Shown: positions 18,727 through 27,726 of the stretch, in pieces
Layout of the letters: every line of letters starts with the position of its first letter
How positions within the stretch are numbered: the stretch's first letter is position 1
Source: an uncultured Bacteroidales bacterium
GTDB taxonomy: Bacteria > Bacteroidota > Bacteroidia > Bacteroidales > F082
Assembly: GCA_905234765.1 (NCBI GenBank)
Contig: CAJOIF010000001.1
Span: 62,001-126,000 of the forward strand
Direction of reading: 5' to 3'
Length of the DNA: 64,000 nt
Made by a program: the position numbers and the translations under genes
Notes under the pieces: generated by a model
What the model was told of the DNA's origin: nothing
Seen by the model: the letters and a program-made list of their open reading frames with translations, nothing else
The model's database searches: none

Positions 18727-19299
18727 TTAAAAAGCCACTCCAACCCTAAAACCTGCAGTAAGCGCCAAAGGTGTTTCTTGGTCTATGCAAACAAAACCGT
18801 GATGATAATTGCTATAATTGTTATTGCCGAAAGCGTAGCCTAAACCTCCATACACATCGAAAACAAACCACGATTTCACCCAGTCATACCCGATCACAAA
18901 CATCAAAGCACAATAATCCACTTTAAGTCTCTCCCCCTTTGGATGGTTATAGCGATAGGAAGAATAGCAAAACTCAGGCTTCCAATAATAGCCACACATC
19001 TGATTATTCGCATTTTTCTCGGTTGGCGTAATGAACTTATAGGCCACGCGCCAAGCAGTGCCTCGCGGGTCGCTGTCTTTCAACTTGTCGAACCCCAATC
19101 CAATAACGCCTGCCGTCAGTTCAATGCTTTGATAATCACGGACTAAACGCTCATAGGTCACTTTTGAGGTGCCACTTGCCAAAGAAAGCAACGCCACTTT
19201 GATTTCGTTTTTTCGCATCTTTGGCTGTTCCAATTGTGCAAACAGTACGGAAGGCAAAAGAAGGAATGCCAGAATGATATGTTTGGAATATGCTTTCAT
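18727..19299 (-). CDS. Outer-membrane beta-barrel protein of unknown function
   Basis: The start at [21 protein letters not shown] gives a signal peptide; the in-frame extension upstream lies inside the carboxylase gene and is not used. The mature part (~170 residues) has alternating short strands (VALLSLASGTSKVTYERL, FVFDVYGGLGYAFG) and ends in TAGFRVGVAF with a terminal Phe, as for BAM-inserted barrels. The opening resembles DUF3575-like proteins. The ATG overlaps the carboxylase stop (TGATG), so translation is coupled. No link between a barrel and acyl-CoA metabolism is known to me. Confidence 0.65.
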   Translation of the reverse strand: MKAYSKHIILAFLLLPSVLFAQLEQPKMRKNEIKVALLSLASGTSKVTYERLVRDYQSIELTAGVIGLGFDKLKDSDPRGTAWRVAYKFITPTEKNANNQMCGYYWKPEFCYSSYRYNHPKGERLKVDYCALMFVIGYDWVKSWFVFDVYGGLGYAFGNNNYSNYHHGFVCIDQETPLALTAGFRVGVAF

Positions 19300-20906
19300 C
19301 ACATCCTGAACACGCCAAACTGTTGCGGCGGGAAGGGCTGGTTCAACGAGGCAGCGATGCCCAGGGCAAGGATTTTGCGCGTATCGACGGGGTCGATGAT
19401 GCCGTCGTCCCAAAGACGCGCGGTGCTATAGAAAGCCGAGCCTTCGTAGTCGTACTTGGCCAGGATTTCCTTCTTCAGCTGGGCGATTTCGTCCTTTGGC
19501 ACCTCCAAGCCTTTATATTTGTACTGATCTTCCTTCACCGTGGCAAGGACACTGGCTGCTTGTTCGCCACCCATGACGGAAATCTTGGCGTTAGGCCACA
19601 TGAAGAGCAGCCTCGGGCTGTAGGCGCGACCTGCCATGCCGTAGTTGCCCGCACCAAACGAACCACCGAAAATGACCGTAAACTTGGGCACATTGGCATT
19701 ACTGACCGCATGAACCATCTTGGCACCGTCCTTGGCGATGCCACCTTGCTCGTATTGTTTGCCGACCATAAAGCCCGTTATGTTCTGCAAGAACACCAGC
19801 GGAATGTTCCTTTGGCAGCACAACTCGATGAAGTGCGTGGCTTTCAGTGCTGATTCTGAGAACAATACGCCGAAGTTGGCGATGATGCCCACAGGGAAGC
19901 CCATCAGATGGGCGAAGCCGCAGACGAGAGTAGTGGCATACCTCGACTTGAACTCCTGGAAACGGCTACCATCAACGATGCGGGCAATGATTTCCCTCGG
20001 GTCGACGAGTTTGTGGAAGTCGATGGGCGCGAGGCCATAGAGGTCGTGCGGGTCGTATAGAGGTGCCTCAACGGGCAGCATGTCCAATTTCTGGCGGTGC
20101 GACTTCTCCAAGGTCTTGAAGATGTTGCGGCAGATTTGCAAGGCGTGTTGGTCGTTCTCGGCAAGGTGGTCGGCCACACCTGAAACGGAGGTGTGCATCT
20201 CGCCGCCGCCTAATTCTTCCGCCGTGACGACTTCGCCTGTAGCGGCCTTCACCAACGGCGGTCCACCGAGATAAATCGTGCCTTGGTTGCGCACGATGAT
20301 GGTCTCGTCGCTCATAGCTGGTACATAAGCGCCGCCAGCCGTACACATACCCATCACAATGGCGATTTGCGGGATGCCCATCGCCGACATGCGCGCCTGG
20401 TTGTAGAAGAAACGGCCGAAGTGGTCACGATCGGGGAAGACCGTGTCCTGCTCGGGCAGGAAAGCACCACCGCTGTCGACCATATAGACGCAAGGCAGGT
20501 GGTTCTCCATGGCAATCTCCTGGGCACGAAGGTGTTTCTTCACCGTGTATTGCATGTAAGTGCCGCCTTTCACGGTGGCGTCGTTGGCCACGATGACGGC
20601 CTCTCTGCCTTGAATCACGCCGATACCTGTGATGATGCCCGCCGAGGGAAAGTCATTGTTATAAGTTCCATAGGCTGCCATCGGCGACAGTTCAAGGAAT
20701 GGCGTGTTGGGGTCGATGAGGAGGTCGATGCGCTCGCGGGCGAGAAGTTTGTTGCGTTTCTTGTGCTTGGCAATAGCACTCTCGCCACCCCCTTGCATGG
20801 CTTGGCCCATCGCCTCGCGGTATTGTGCCATCAGCGCGAGGAAGTTCTTCTCGTTCTGCTTGAACTCCTCGGAGTCGGTGCGTATGTTGGATTTCAGGAC
20901 TTGCAT
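19299..20906 (-). CDS. Acyl-CoA carboxylase beta (carboxyltransferase) subunit, MCC/PCC type
   Basis: About 535 residues form the two crotonase-like halves of a biotin-dependent carboxyltransferase. [16 protein letters not shown] and the oxyanion-hole region [15 protein letters not shown] lie in the N half; [16 protein letters not shown] and [15 protein letters not shown] lie in the C half. The sequence is closest in style to methylcrotonyl-CoA carboxylase beta, although propionyl- or other acyl-CoA use cannot be excluded. The start [13 protein letters not shown] is preferred over MCFDSK at 20933 because the -7 element at 20931-20938 would put transcription start after the latter. No biotin carboxylase gene is next to it. 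Its 3' end is duplicated twice in decayed form near the defence-like operon. Confidence 0.88.
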   Translation of the reverse strand: MQVLKSNIRTDSEEFKQNEKNFLALMAQYREAMGQAMQGGGESAIAKHKKRNKLLARERIDLLIDPNTPFLELSPMAAYGTYNNDFPSAGIITGIGVIQGREAVIVANDATVKGGTYMQYTVKKHLRAQEIAMENHLPCVYMVDSGGAFLPEQDTVFPDRDHFGRFFYNQARMSAMGIPQIAIVMGMCTAGGAYVPAMSDETIIVRNQGTIYLGGPPLVKAATGEVVTAEELGGGEMHTSVSGVADHLAENDQHALQICRNIFKTLEKSHRQKLDMLPVEAPLYDPHDLYGLAPIDFHKLVDPREIIARIVDGSRFQEFKSRYATTLVCGFAHLMGFPVGIIANFGVLFSESALKATHFIELCCQRNIPLVFLQNITGFMVGKQYEQGGIAKDGAKMVHAVSNANVPKFTVIFGGSFGAGNYGMAGRAYSPRLLFMWPNAKISVMGGEQAASVLATVKEDQYKYKGLEVPKDEIAQLKKEILAKYDYEGSAFYSTARLWDDGIIDPVDTRKILALGIAASLNQPFPPQQFGVFRM

Positions 20907-20930
20907 GTTGTGTCGTTTGGAATCAAAGCA

Positions 20931-20938
20931 CAAAAATA
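20931..20938 (-). promoter_or_regulatory. Promoter -7 element (TATTTTTG) of the carboxylase gene
   Basis: The minus-strand TATTTTTG ends 24 nt before the preferred ATG at 20906. It supports that start over the longer frame. No clear TTG at the proper spacing. Confidence 0.55.
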
Positions 20939-21004
20939 GGCATTTTCTAATTAGAACAGAGTTTTTCTGATGAAAAACGCCCCAGAACCATCGAAAAAAA
21001 GTAA

Positions 21005-21086
21005 GGACATACCCTTGGGACTCTAATTGCTATATCATTGATTTCCAAAACAAACCGACAAGGACATTCCAAAAAAGTATGGACAT
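21005..21086 (+). promoter_or_regulatory. Three GGACAT direct repeats upstream of the TPR gene
   Basis: GGACAT occurs at 21005, 21062 and 21081, i.e. 57 and 19 bp apart; the first and third follow AAAAAAGTA. The third lies 31 bp before the TTG of the promoter. The same arrangement with identical 57/19 spacing is found at 30514-30595. This suggests a regulator binding site. Together with the promoter and hairpin repeat it fills the 356-bp gene-free stretch 20907-21262. Confidence 0.6.
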
Positions 21087-21111
21087 GGCCCCGTGGTGCC
21101 CCGTCCGCCTC

Positions 21112-21140
21112 TTGACAAGCGTTTTTTCTGTATATTTTTG
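21112..21140 (+). promoter_or_regulatory. Bacteroidota promoter (TTG, 18 bp, TATTTTTG)
   Basis: TTG at 21112-21114 and TATTTTTG at 21133-21140 precede the TPR gene, whose leader would hold the inverted repeat at 21152. Confidence 0.7.
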
Positions 21141-21151
21141 CGATGTGTATC

Positions 21152-21248
21152 GGACACGAGACACGAGACTGTGAGACACGGGACACGAGACTGTGAGACA
21201 CGGGACAACCCCAATGGTCTCGCGTCCCGCGTCCCGAAGTCCCGCGTC
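21152..21248. repeat. Dispersed GACACGAGAC inverted repeat, full copy
   Basis: The left half has several GACACG(A/G)GAC units and the right half the complementary GTCTCGCGTCCCGCGTC, so the RNA could form a long stem. It ends 14 nt before the next ATG, as the copies before uppP and truB also do. Confidence 0.75.
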
Positions 21249-21262
21249 AAAAAATAGAGTCT

Positions 21263-22735
21263 ATGAAAACAAACCTGAAACTATTAATCCTAACGACGGT
21301 AGCCGTCGCATTAACGGCTTGTGACAGCCCAACGAAACGGCTGCAACAAGCGCAAGCCTTATATCAAGAAGGTGTGCAGCTGCGCGAACAACGCCGCTCA
21401 GAGGAGGCTGCCGAGAAATTCCTGCAAGGACTGGCACTGGTGCAACGTTCCAAAAAGACGACGGAAGCCGTCCAGCTGGAAGGCCAGCTCCGCGACAACC
21501 TCGGGGCCATGTACCTCAAACACGGCCTCTTCGAGGATGCCTTTGAGCAACATCAACAGGCGTTGCGTTGCTTCAAGCAGATGGCTGACTCTTCGGGCAT
21601 GATGAATGCTTACCGCAACAGCGGTCGGGCTGTGCGGGCGCAGGAGCAATACACGCAGGCCAAGCAATACTACGACTCGGCTTTCCGCATCGCCACCTTG
21701 ATTGACGACCAAGCCATGCTCGGCGACCTTTATCTTGAAATGGGCCGCGACTACTACATGGAAACGGGCAATTTTGCCAAGGGCATCGAGAGCGTCAACA
21801 AGGCCTTGGAAATCGGCCTCAATGACAATGATACCGACATCGCCCACATGACCTTGGGCATCCTCTATTATTACACACGTGAGAATGACAAGGCAAAATC
21901 CTATTTGAACGAGGCCCTTCTCAGTGAGCGTGCCGGACTGAAAATGTCGGTGTATCAGACACTTCACGCCATTGCCTACAGCGAGGGCGACTACCAGCAG
22001 GCGGTGAAATACCATCAGCAGTTTGCCGCGAACATGATGCAAGCCGATGCGGAACACTCCAACGAGACCATGCAGCGCATCAAGGCGGAATACGAGTTGA
22101 AGGCGCAACAGAGTGAATTGGAAAGCCTGCACCGCAACCGCGACCTGAAACTCTACCTGATTATCGCCTTAGTGGTGATTGCCTTGCTCGTCATCCTCCT
22201 GATTGTGAGGAAGAAAGTGAGCGACCACAAGTTGGAGATGGAGCACTTCGGGCGGCAGGTGGAGCGCGACCAAAACCGCATCCACGAACTGGTGAGCGAT
22301 ATGGAGACCCTCATCCGCACCAACGATGAACTGCGGCGCCAGCAACAGACCCTCCCACCGAAGGACTTGATGTCCATCCAGAAAATCATGCTGCGGAACA
22401 AGATCATGGCCACCGCCCAAGCCCTCACGGAAGAGGTGAACAACGACTCGCTCAACTTCGAGCTGACCGACAACGACTGGAAGGATTTCATCAGCTTGAC
22501 GGACCTTATTTTCGACGGCTTCTCGCAGCGACTGTTAGAGATTTACCCAAAACTTGGACAATGGGATGTGCGCATTTGCTGCCTGTCGAAGAACGGCTTC
22601 TCCAACCAGGTGATTTCCATACTGTTGGACACCCAAACGGACTCTTACTATAAACGTAAGACACGTATAAAGCAGATGAAGATGGACCTCGGGGATGATA
22701 ACCGCACCTTTGAGGAGATAGTAAATGCCGTGTAG
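21263..22735 (+). CDS. TPR lipoprotein with transmembrane helix, coiled coil and C-terminal HTH-like domain
   Basis: The 490-residue protein has a lipobox-like N-terminus (TTVAVALTACDS). Several tetratricopeptide repeats follow over ~25-270, then one membrane span (LYLIIALVVIALLVILLIV, ~300-318) and a charged coiled coil to ~370. The C-terminal ~110 residues include LGQWDVRICCLSKNGFSNQV, a pattern seen in LuxR-like helix-turn-helix regions of Bacteroidales TPR regulators. The layout suggests a periplasmic sensor signalling to a cytoplasmic DNA-binding tail. The downstream neighbour is a T9SS cargo gene, and two homologues (32357, 47283) also sit beside cargo genes. A regulatory role is inferred. 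Confidence 0.75.
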   Translation: MKTNLKLLILTTVAVALTACDSPTKRLQQAQALYQEGVQLREQRRSEEAAEKFLQGLALVQRSKKTTEAVQLEGQLRDNLGAMYLKHGLFEDAFEQHQQALRCFKQMADSSGMMNAYRNSGRAVRAQEQYTQAKQYYDSAFRIATLIDDQAMLGDLYLEMGRDYYMETGNFAKGIESVNKALEIGLNDNDTDIAHMTLGILYYYTRENDKAKSYLNEALLSERAGLKMSVYQTLHAIAYSEGDYQQAVKYHQQFAANMMQADAEHSNETMQRIKAEYELKAQQSELESLHRNRDLKLYLIIALVVIALLVILLIVRKKVSDHKLEMEHFGRQVERDQNRIHELVSDMETLIRTNDELRRQQQTLPPKDLMSIQKIMLRNKIMATAQALTEEVNNDSLNFELTDNDWKDFISLTDLIFDGFSQRLLEIYPKLGQWDVRICCLSKNGFSNQVISILLDTQTDSYYKRKTRIKQMKMDLGDDNRTFEEIVNAV

Positions 22736-22838
22736 CTTCTGGCTTTTGGCCTCTGGCTTCTGGCAGCTTCATCAAAATATGAAACTTATACCTTGTCGAT
22801 AGCTGCCAATAGCCAATAGCCAATGGCCAATGGCCAAT
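22734..22838. repeat. Imperfect inverted repeat with tandem GCCAATA units
   Basis: The 5' arm has CTTCTGGCTTTTGGCCTCTGG-type units ending GGCAGCT (to 22768). The 3' arm starts AGCTGCC at 22801 and continues as repeated 7-mers GCCAATA/GCCAATG to 22838. It lies between the TPR gene and the T9SS cargo gene. Confidence 0.6.
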
Positions 22839-22883
22839 AAAATAAAATAAAATCAAATAATTAACAATCAAATAATTAGACCT

Positions 22884-25800
22884 ATGAAAAGATTAGTATT
22901 AACCTTAGCGATTTTGGCAGGCTTCGTCCTTGGTGGCGTGGCGCAGAGCCTCCATTACGACTTTGAAGACGGCACCCTTCAAGGCTGGACCACCCTCGAT
23001 GGCGATGGCGACGGCCATTGTTGGGAATCTTCCATTGGCGGAATGGGCCACAATTCCAATGGGATGGTGATGGCTTATTCCAAGGACTATGCCACGGGCG
23101 AACCTCTTACACCAAATGAGTATCTTGTTTCTCCACGATTGGTTTTGATTATCCGTTTTTATGCTTGTGCTTTGGATGAAATCTACCCTGCCGAGCATTT
23201 TGGGGTATCCATCTCAACTACAGTCAACAATGACCCATTGGCTTTCACGCTCTTGTCGGAATGGACCATAGCCGCCAAAGATGCGGAAAACCGTCAGGGC
23301 AACTGGTACAACTATACCGTTGACCTTTCCGCTTATACTGGTCAGGAGGTCTATGTCGCTATTCGTCACCACTATTGTTCTGGACAATCTGCCATTTGTG
23401 TTGATGATGTCGAAATTTTGGGCGAGATTGTGGTAGCCCAAGACAACACCCACTATGTTGATGCCATACAAATATGTGCTACAGAAGGCCAGCCCCAATT
23501 TCCTCTCACCGTTAATGTAGAACATGCCGAATCGGGTCCTTATTACGGCTGTCTCTACACCCAACCCAATCCGGCATGGTTCTTCGTCAAGATGGATGAA
23601 CCGGGCGACGTCATCATCAATATCAATGCACAAAGCTATGGCAGTTTTTTTGACGTGGATTTCTGCTGTTGGGGACCCTTTAGTGCGCTTCCCGAAAGTT
23701 CTGGAGAATTGACGCAAGACAAGGTGGTCGACTGTTCATACGATAGCTCTGTGCCTACTGTGTGTATGATTCCAAGTGAAGCTCAAACGGGTGAATACTA
23801 TGTGCTGGTCGTTACTAATTATGCTAATATGCCTGGCGACCTTACCTTCACTTTAGGAGGAGGAACAGGCAGCCTCGAATGTCCCCATGTCCACCAATAT
23901 GAACCGATTGTTGCTGACGGAAAACAATGGAATGTGCTGTTTTCCTATCCGTGGAGTCCGCCGGAGCCACAACACATGTACACCGACATATACAAAATCG
24001 AGGGTGATTCGCTGGTGGACGGTGTGTCGTACAAAGTGATGTACACGACAAGAAACGAAGACCTTACTGGTTGGAGCGTTTGTGGCGTTATCAGAGAAAC
24101 CGAAGACAGGCAAGTTCTCTATCGTAGAGACGGCTCCTCTTACGATGAGATTCTTTATGATTTCTCAATGGAAGTCGGAGACACCATTATTATGAATGGC
24201 AGTGGGTTTTATCCAGACTGGATGTTCGTCGTTGAAACCAATGAAATTCTTATTAATGGCGAGCCAAGGAAACAGATTGTGTTGGAATATCCTTGGGGCG
24301 ACCATGAAGTGTGGATTGAAGGTATAGGTAGCCTTTATGGAATCATCGATTCGGGTTCTCTTTTCTTGATGGGAGGCTCTACCAATCTCCTTTGCTATTA
24401 TGAGGACGGTGACTTGATTTGGCAGAATACTACTCCGGGATACGATGAGTGTTATATGGTCTACCCTACACCGCCGACGCCGCCAGGGCCATCTCAAGGC
24501 TTTGTGGAAGGCTGGCTGGAAATCCCGACGGGTGCCACCGAGAACCTTTATGGTGTGGCTTGCCTTAACGGGCACGAGGTGGTTGCCTGTGGCGAGAATG
24601 GCAAAATCCTGAAAACCACCAATGGCGGCGACTCGTGGACTGTCAAGTTCGAGAAAGAAGGCTACGACATGGTGCATGTGGCTTTTGCCAACGAACAAGT
24701 GGGCTACGCTTGCGGCGACTCCTGCTATTGGGATGTCTACCACCACAAAGGCATTATCGTGAAGACCACCGATGGCGGCGAGACCTGGCAGGAACTCCCC
24801 AACACTAATTTCGTTTATTTGGAACATCCTGATTTTCAGCGGACCAATGACTTGTTTGTGGTTGATGCCGAAACGTTCTACCTTCTTACCGCCGACAATC
24901 TCCTTTGGAAGACCACGGACAGCGGACAGAGTTTCGTCTGTTCGGCCTCTTTTGAACCGTTGGGGAGAATCGTGCATTGTGAGTTATATTTTAAGGACGA
25001 AACAGGGTATCTTGTTGCCATTAATTCAGATTGTGTCACACCAGGAATGCATATCTATAAAACAACCGATTCAGGACAGAATTGGGACGAGGTGTATTTT
25101 AATGAATATATCGATCATACGGTTGCCACGCATTTCTTTGACGAGAATCATGTGGAACTCTTTGGTAATTTCAATTTATATCAATATAACTTGATGGTGA
25201 CTGAAGACGGTTTTGAAACTGTTTCCTATTTGCATGTTGCAACCCCCATCATGACAGCGTATGGTTTCGGTAATGTGAGCCACTCCAAATTCACTTCAGA
25301 CACTTACGGTTGTGTCCTTATGGGCATGACTTTGGATAAAGGCTCAAATGAAACGAATCCTTTCATCTTGAAGGATGGCTGGGAGCATTGCGAATACGTT
25401 CATGTGGGAATCCCTGATTGCTATAACGATGGCGTGACGCATTGCAGGGATTTGTACGACATTGACGGCGTGGACACGACTTTCTTCATTGCCGCTGAAA
25501 ATGGTTACGTATACAAGACGGCGATGATACCTCTCGGAGGGAATAATTTCTTGATGGGTTCGGAATGGTACTACGAAATCCAGAACGAGAACGGCAGCGT
25601 CACCTATCAATATATGTATCAAGCTGGTGACACCATTGTCCAAGATGAGCCAACGCATATCCTTGTGAGGATTAATACGCTTTACGACAAGGGATTGCGT
25701 GACGAAGTGACACACGAATATGTCTATAAACGTAACAACAAGGTGTATTGGTGGAACAAGACCTTGGAGGAGTTTACCGTGCTGTATGACTTTGAAGCCG

Positions 25801-26363
25801 AGGTGGGCGACGAATGGGAAATCAAGGTAGGGACGGAAAGTCTCATCATGCATGTGGATGCCGTGGAAGTCGTTGAATACGAGGGGGATTTCTATCGGAT
25901 GCTGCGCGTGAGCGATGCAGGCGACATCTTCAGCGGCGACATTGTGTGCGGCATCGGCCACCTCACCAGTTTCTTCCCCGAAAGGTTGATGGACAACGGC
26001 GACGGCATTCGTGTGGAAGGTATGCGCTGCTATTGGATTGGGGACGAACTGGTGTTCAAACCTGGCGATGAGGACTGCGACGCGGTGTATTCGGAGGTGC
26101 ATGGTTTGGAGGAGGACGGCCCTTCGGCAGGCTCAGGGGCCTTCACGGTTTATCCTAATCCTACCAATGAAGTATTGTTTGTAGAGACGCGATTAATCGC
26201 GTCTCTACCAGACCAAACCTACCGTATCACCAATCTGATGGGTCAAACCGTCCTTTCGGGCAACATCAACGCTGAAAACCAACAGATTGATGTTTCATCG
26301 TTGCCCCAAGGTATGTATTTCATCAGTGTCGATGATGTAACACGGAAATTTGTGGTGCGTTAA
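22884..26363 (+). CDS. Large T9SS-secreted protein with jelly-roll and BNR/YCF48-like repeats
   Basis: The 1159-residue protein has a signal peptide (MKRLVLTLAILAGFVLGGVA). A jelly-roll domain (DFEDGTLQGWTTLDGDGDGH, ~25-180) is of the choice-of-anchor J or cleaved-adhesin type. After ~350 comes a module repeated in the next gene (WNVLFSYPWS...CYYEDGDLIW). BNR/YCF48-like blades follow at ~545-840 (KTTNGGDSWTVKF, VKTTDGGETWQEL, YKTTDSGQNWDE). Residues ~893-1080 form the EWYYEI...CGIGHLTSFFPE module shared with three other proteins in the window. The T9SS sorting domain (VYPNPTNEVLFVE...YRITNLMGQ) ends the protein. Surface attachment is expected; no enzyme activity can be assigned. Confidence 0.85.
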   Translation: MKRLVLTLAILAGFVLGGVAQSLHYDFEDGTLQGWTTLDGDGDGHCWESSIGGMGHNSNGMVMAYSKDYATGEPLTPNEYLVSPRLVLIIRFYACALDEIYPAEHFGVSISTTVNNDPLAFTLLSEWTIAAKDAENRQGNWYNYTVDLSAYTGQEVYVAIRHHYCSGQSAICVDDVEILGEIVVAQDNTHYVDAIQICATEGQPQFPLTVNVEHAESGPYYGCLYTQPNPAWFFVKMDEPGDVIININAQSYGSFFDVDFCCWGPFSALPESSGELTQDKVVDCSYDSSVPTVCMIPSEAQTGEYYVLVVTNYANMPGDLTFTLGGGTGSLECPHVHQYEPIVADGKQWNVLFSYPWSPPEPQHMYTDIYKIEGDSLVDGVSYKVMYTTRNEDLTGWSVCGVIRETEDRQVLYRRDGSSYDEILYDFSMEVGDTIIMNGSGFYPDWMFVVETNEILINGEPRKQIVLEYPWGDHEVWIEGIGSLYGIIDSGSLFLMGGSTNLLCYYEDGDLIWQNTTPGYDECYMVYPTPPTPPGPSQGFVEGWLEIPTGATENLYGVACLNGHEVVACGENGKILKTTNGGDSWTVKFEKEGYDMVHVAFANEQVGYACGDSCYWDVYHHKGIIVKTTDGGETWQELPNTNFVYLEHPDFQRTNDLFVVDAETFYLLTADNLLWKTTDSGQSFVCSASFEPLGRIVHCELYFKDETGYLVAINSDCVTPGMHIYKTTDSGQNWDEVYFNEYIDHTVATHFFDENHVELFGNFNLYQYNLMVTEDGFETVSYLHVATPIMTAYGFGNVSHSKFTSDTYGCVLMGMTLDKGSNETNPFILKDGWEHCEYVHVGIPDCYNDGVTHCRDLYDIDGVDTTFFIAAENGYVYKTAMIPLGGNNFLMGSEWYYEIQNENGSVTYQYMYQAGDTIVQDEPTHILVRINTLYDKGLRDEVTHEYVYKRNNKVYWWNKTLEEFTVLYDFEAEVGDEWEIKVGTESLIMHVDAVEVVEYEGDFYRMLRVSDAGDIFSGDIVCGIGHLTSFFPERLMDNGDGIRVEGMRCYWIGDELVFKPGDEDCDAVYSEVHGLEEDGPSAGSGAFTVYPNPTNEVLFVETRLIASLPDQTYRITNLMGQTVLSGNINAENQQIDVSSLPQGMYFISVDDVTRKFVVR
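26181..26208. repeat. 28-bp perfect palindrome within the T9SS domain coding region
   Basis: The form is GTAGAGACGCGATT/AATCGCGTCTCTAC. It encodes residues between VLFVE and YRITN of the sorting domain and belongs to a family with copies at 29218, 42710, 44591, 47107 and 48645. Confidence 0.85.
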
Positions 26364-26370
26364 TCGTGGT

Positions 26371-26449
26371 TTGTAGGGCTGTCACATCGTGGCAGCCGCT
26401 CGCTGAAACGGCACGGCGGCTGCCGTGGTACGACAGCCCTACAAACCGA
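26371..26449. repeat. Long intergenic inverted repeat (TTTGTAGGGCTGTC type)
   Basis: The outer arms TTTGTAGGGCTGTC and GACAGCCCTACAAA enclose inner arms GGCAGCCG and CGGCTGCC. It fills the gap between two paralogous T9SS genes. A short in-gene relative is at 32160. It may act as a terminator or be a mobile palindrome. Confidence 0.75.
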
Positions 26450-26472
26450 AACAAATAAAAAAATATACGACA

Positions 26473-27726
26473 ATGAAAAGATTAGTATTAACTTTAGCGA
26501 TTTTGGCAGGCTTCGCCCTTGGCGGCGTGGCGCAAAATGTTTGGAAAACCATCGGAATGGAAGGCGAGTTTCTTGGTGCCTCCGCCGATGGCAGCATTTT
26601 TAGCAACTGGGGCTATAGCGGCTTCCATCGCTCGCAGGATGAAGGCGCAACATGGGAACTGAACTATGATTTGAGTTATGTCAGCCCGAATCATTTTTTG
26701 GTTAGTGAGAATAATCGTATTTTCATTTTCAATGAAAACAACTACCGGCTCTATTATTCCGACGACAATGGCGACACTTGGCAGGAACAGACCTCGGGTA
26801 TTTCCACCAATTGGGTTGAAGGGATATTCTCGCTTTCCAACGACACCATATTTATGGCCAACCGCAACAAGTTCTTCTGGACCTTTGACGGTGGCGAGTC
26901 GTGGAGCGAGACCCCCATTGATTTCATAGATGATGCGCTGTTTGGTAGCATCTTGGCAGATCATGCTGGAAATGTCTATGTTAGCGCCTACAGCTGGACC
27001 TATCCCGTGGAACACACCGGAATTTACACCGCGACTTTAGATGACTTGACCCACTGGACAATGAAAACGCAAGGCGGCGCAAGGGATATGGCTTTCGATA
27101 GCGAGGGGAACATCCTGGCCGCCAGTCCTGGAACGTTCCTGTTCGACAATGGCGTTTATTTTGTCAATGCTGACCGCTTTGTGCTTGCGAGCGACGATGT
27201 CATCTTTGCAATGAAGCGTGTCGACTGGGACAACGAGGCTCTGTTCTATTCCACCGACCACGGTCAGACCTACGTCCAGTGCAGCGAGAACATTCCTTCA
27301 ACGACAACTGCTCCCGATCCTGATTTAGGTCTTTACAAAGGCCGTGACAACCATCTTTATTGTCATGGAGATGTTTGGGAGCCAGAATTTGAGAGCCAGT
27401 ATTACAAGAGCATCCACGATGCTGATTATATCCTCAATTACGATTATTTCCCCTTGGTTCATGAAGGCAACGACCGCCAGAAATGGAATGTGGTGTACAT
27501 TGGCTCAATGAACTATCCGAATGATTACTTTACCGAAATCCAAAGCATTAGGGATGATATTACCTTGGATGGAGTGGACTATAAACTTGTTTGGAAGGAA
27601 GATGTGTATGATTCCAAAAGAATTGCAGGTGCGGTTCGCGAAGAGGACAAGAGGGTGTATTATCGCATGTATTGGCAGCAATCCTACCAAAACGAGGTGC
27701 TGCTTTACGATTTCAATTTAGTGTAG
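26473..27726 (+). CDS. T9SS-secreted BNR-repeat protein, segment 1 of a frameshifted gene
   Basis: The start MKRLVLTLAILAGFALGGVA is almost identical in DNA to the signal peptide of the gene at 22884, showing recent duplication or conversion. YCF48-like blades follow (SQDEGATWELNY, YSDDNGDTWQEQ, FWTFDGGESWSE), then the WNVVYIGSMNYPN module. The frame ends at YDFNLV-stop, but the homologous continuation (FSVGWSDYRLIVLEES) is present in the next frame. Adding one T to the ATTTAG run near 27718 would restore the frame. The whole gene runs 26473-29394 in three pieces, so it is a pseudogene or the assembly has indels. Confidence 0.7.
   Translation: MKRLVLTLAILAGFALGGVAQNVWKTIGMEGEFLGASADGSIFSNWGYSGFHRSQDEGATWELNYDLSYVSPNHFLVSENNRIFIFNENNYRLYYSDDNGDTWQEQTSGISTNWVEGIFSLSNDTIFMANRNKFFWTFDGGESWSETPIDFIDDALFGSILADHAGNVYVSAYSWTYPVEHTGIYTATLDDLTHWTMKTQGGARDMAFDSEGNILAASPGTFLFDNGVYFVNADRFVLASDDVIFAMKRVDWDNEALFYSTDHGQTYVQCSENIPSTTTAPDPDLGLYKGRDNHLYCHGDVWEPEFESQYYKSIHDADYILNYDYFPLVHEGNDRQKWNVVYIGSMNYPNDYFTEIQSIRDDITLDGVDYKLVWKEDVYDSKRIAGAVREEDKRVYYRMYWQQSYQNEVLLYDFNLV

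Noticed and set aside
22801..22838. Short tandem GCCAATA/GCCAATG units as a CRISPR-like array
   Set aside because: Units are 7 bp with no spacers and pair with the upstream arm, so this is a simple repeat.
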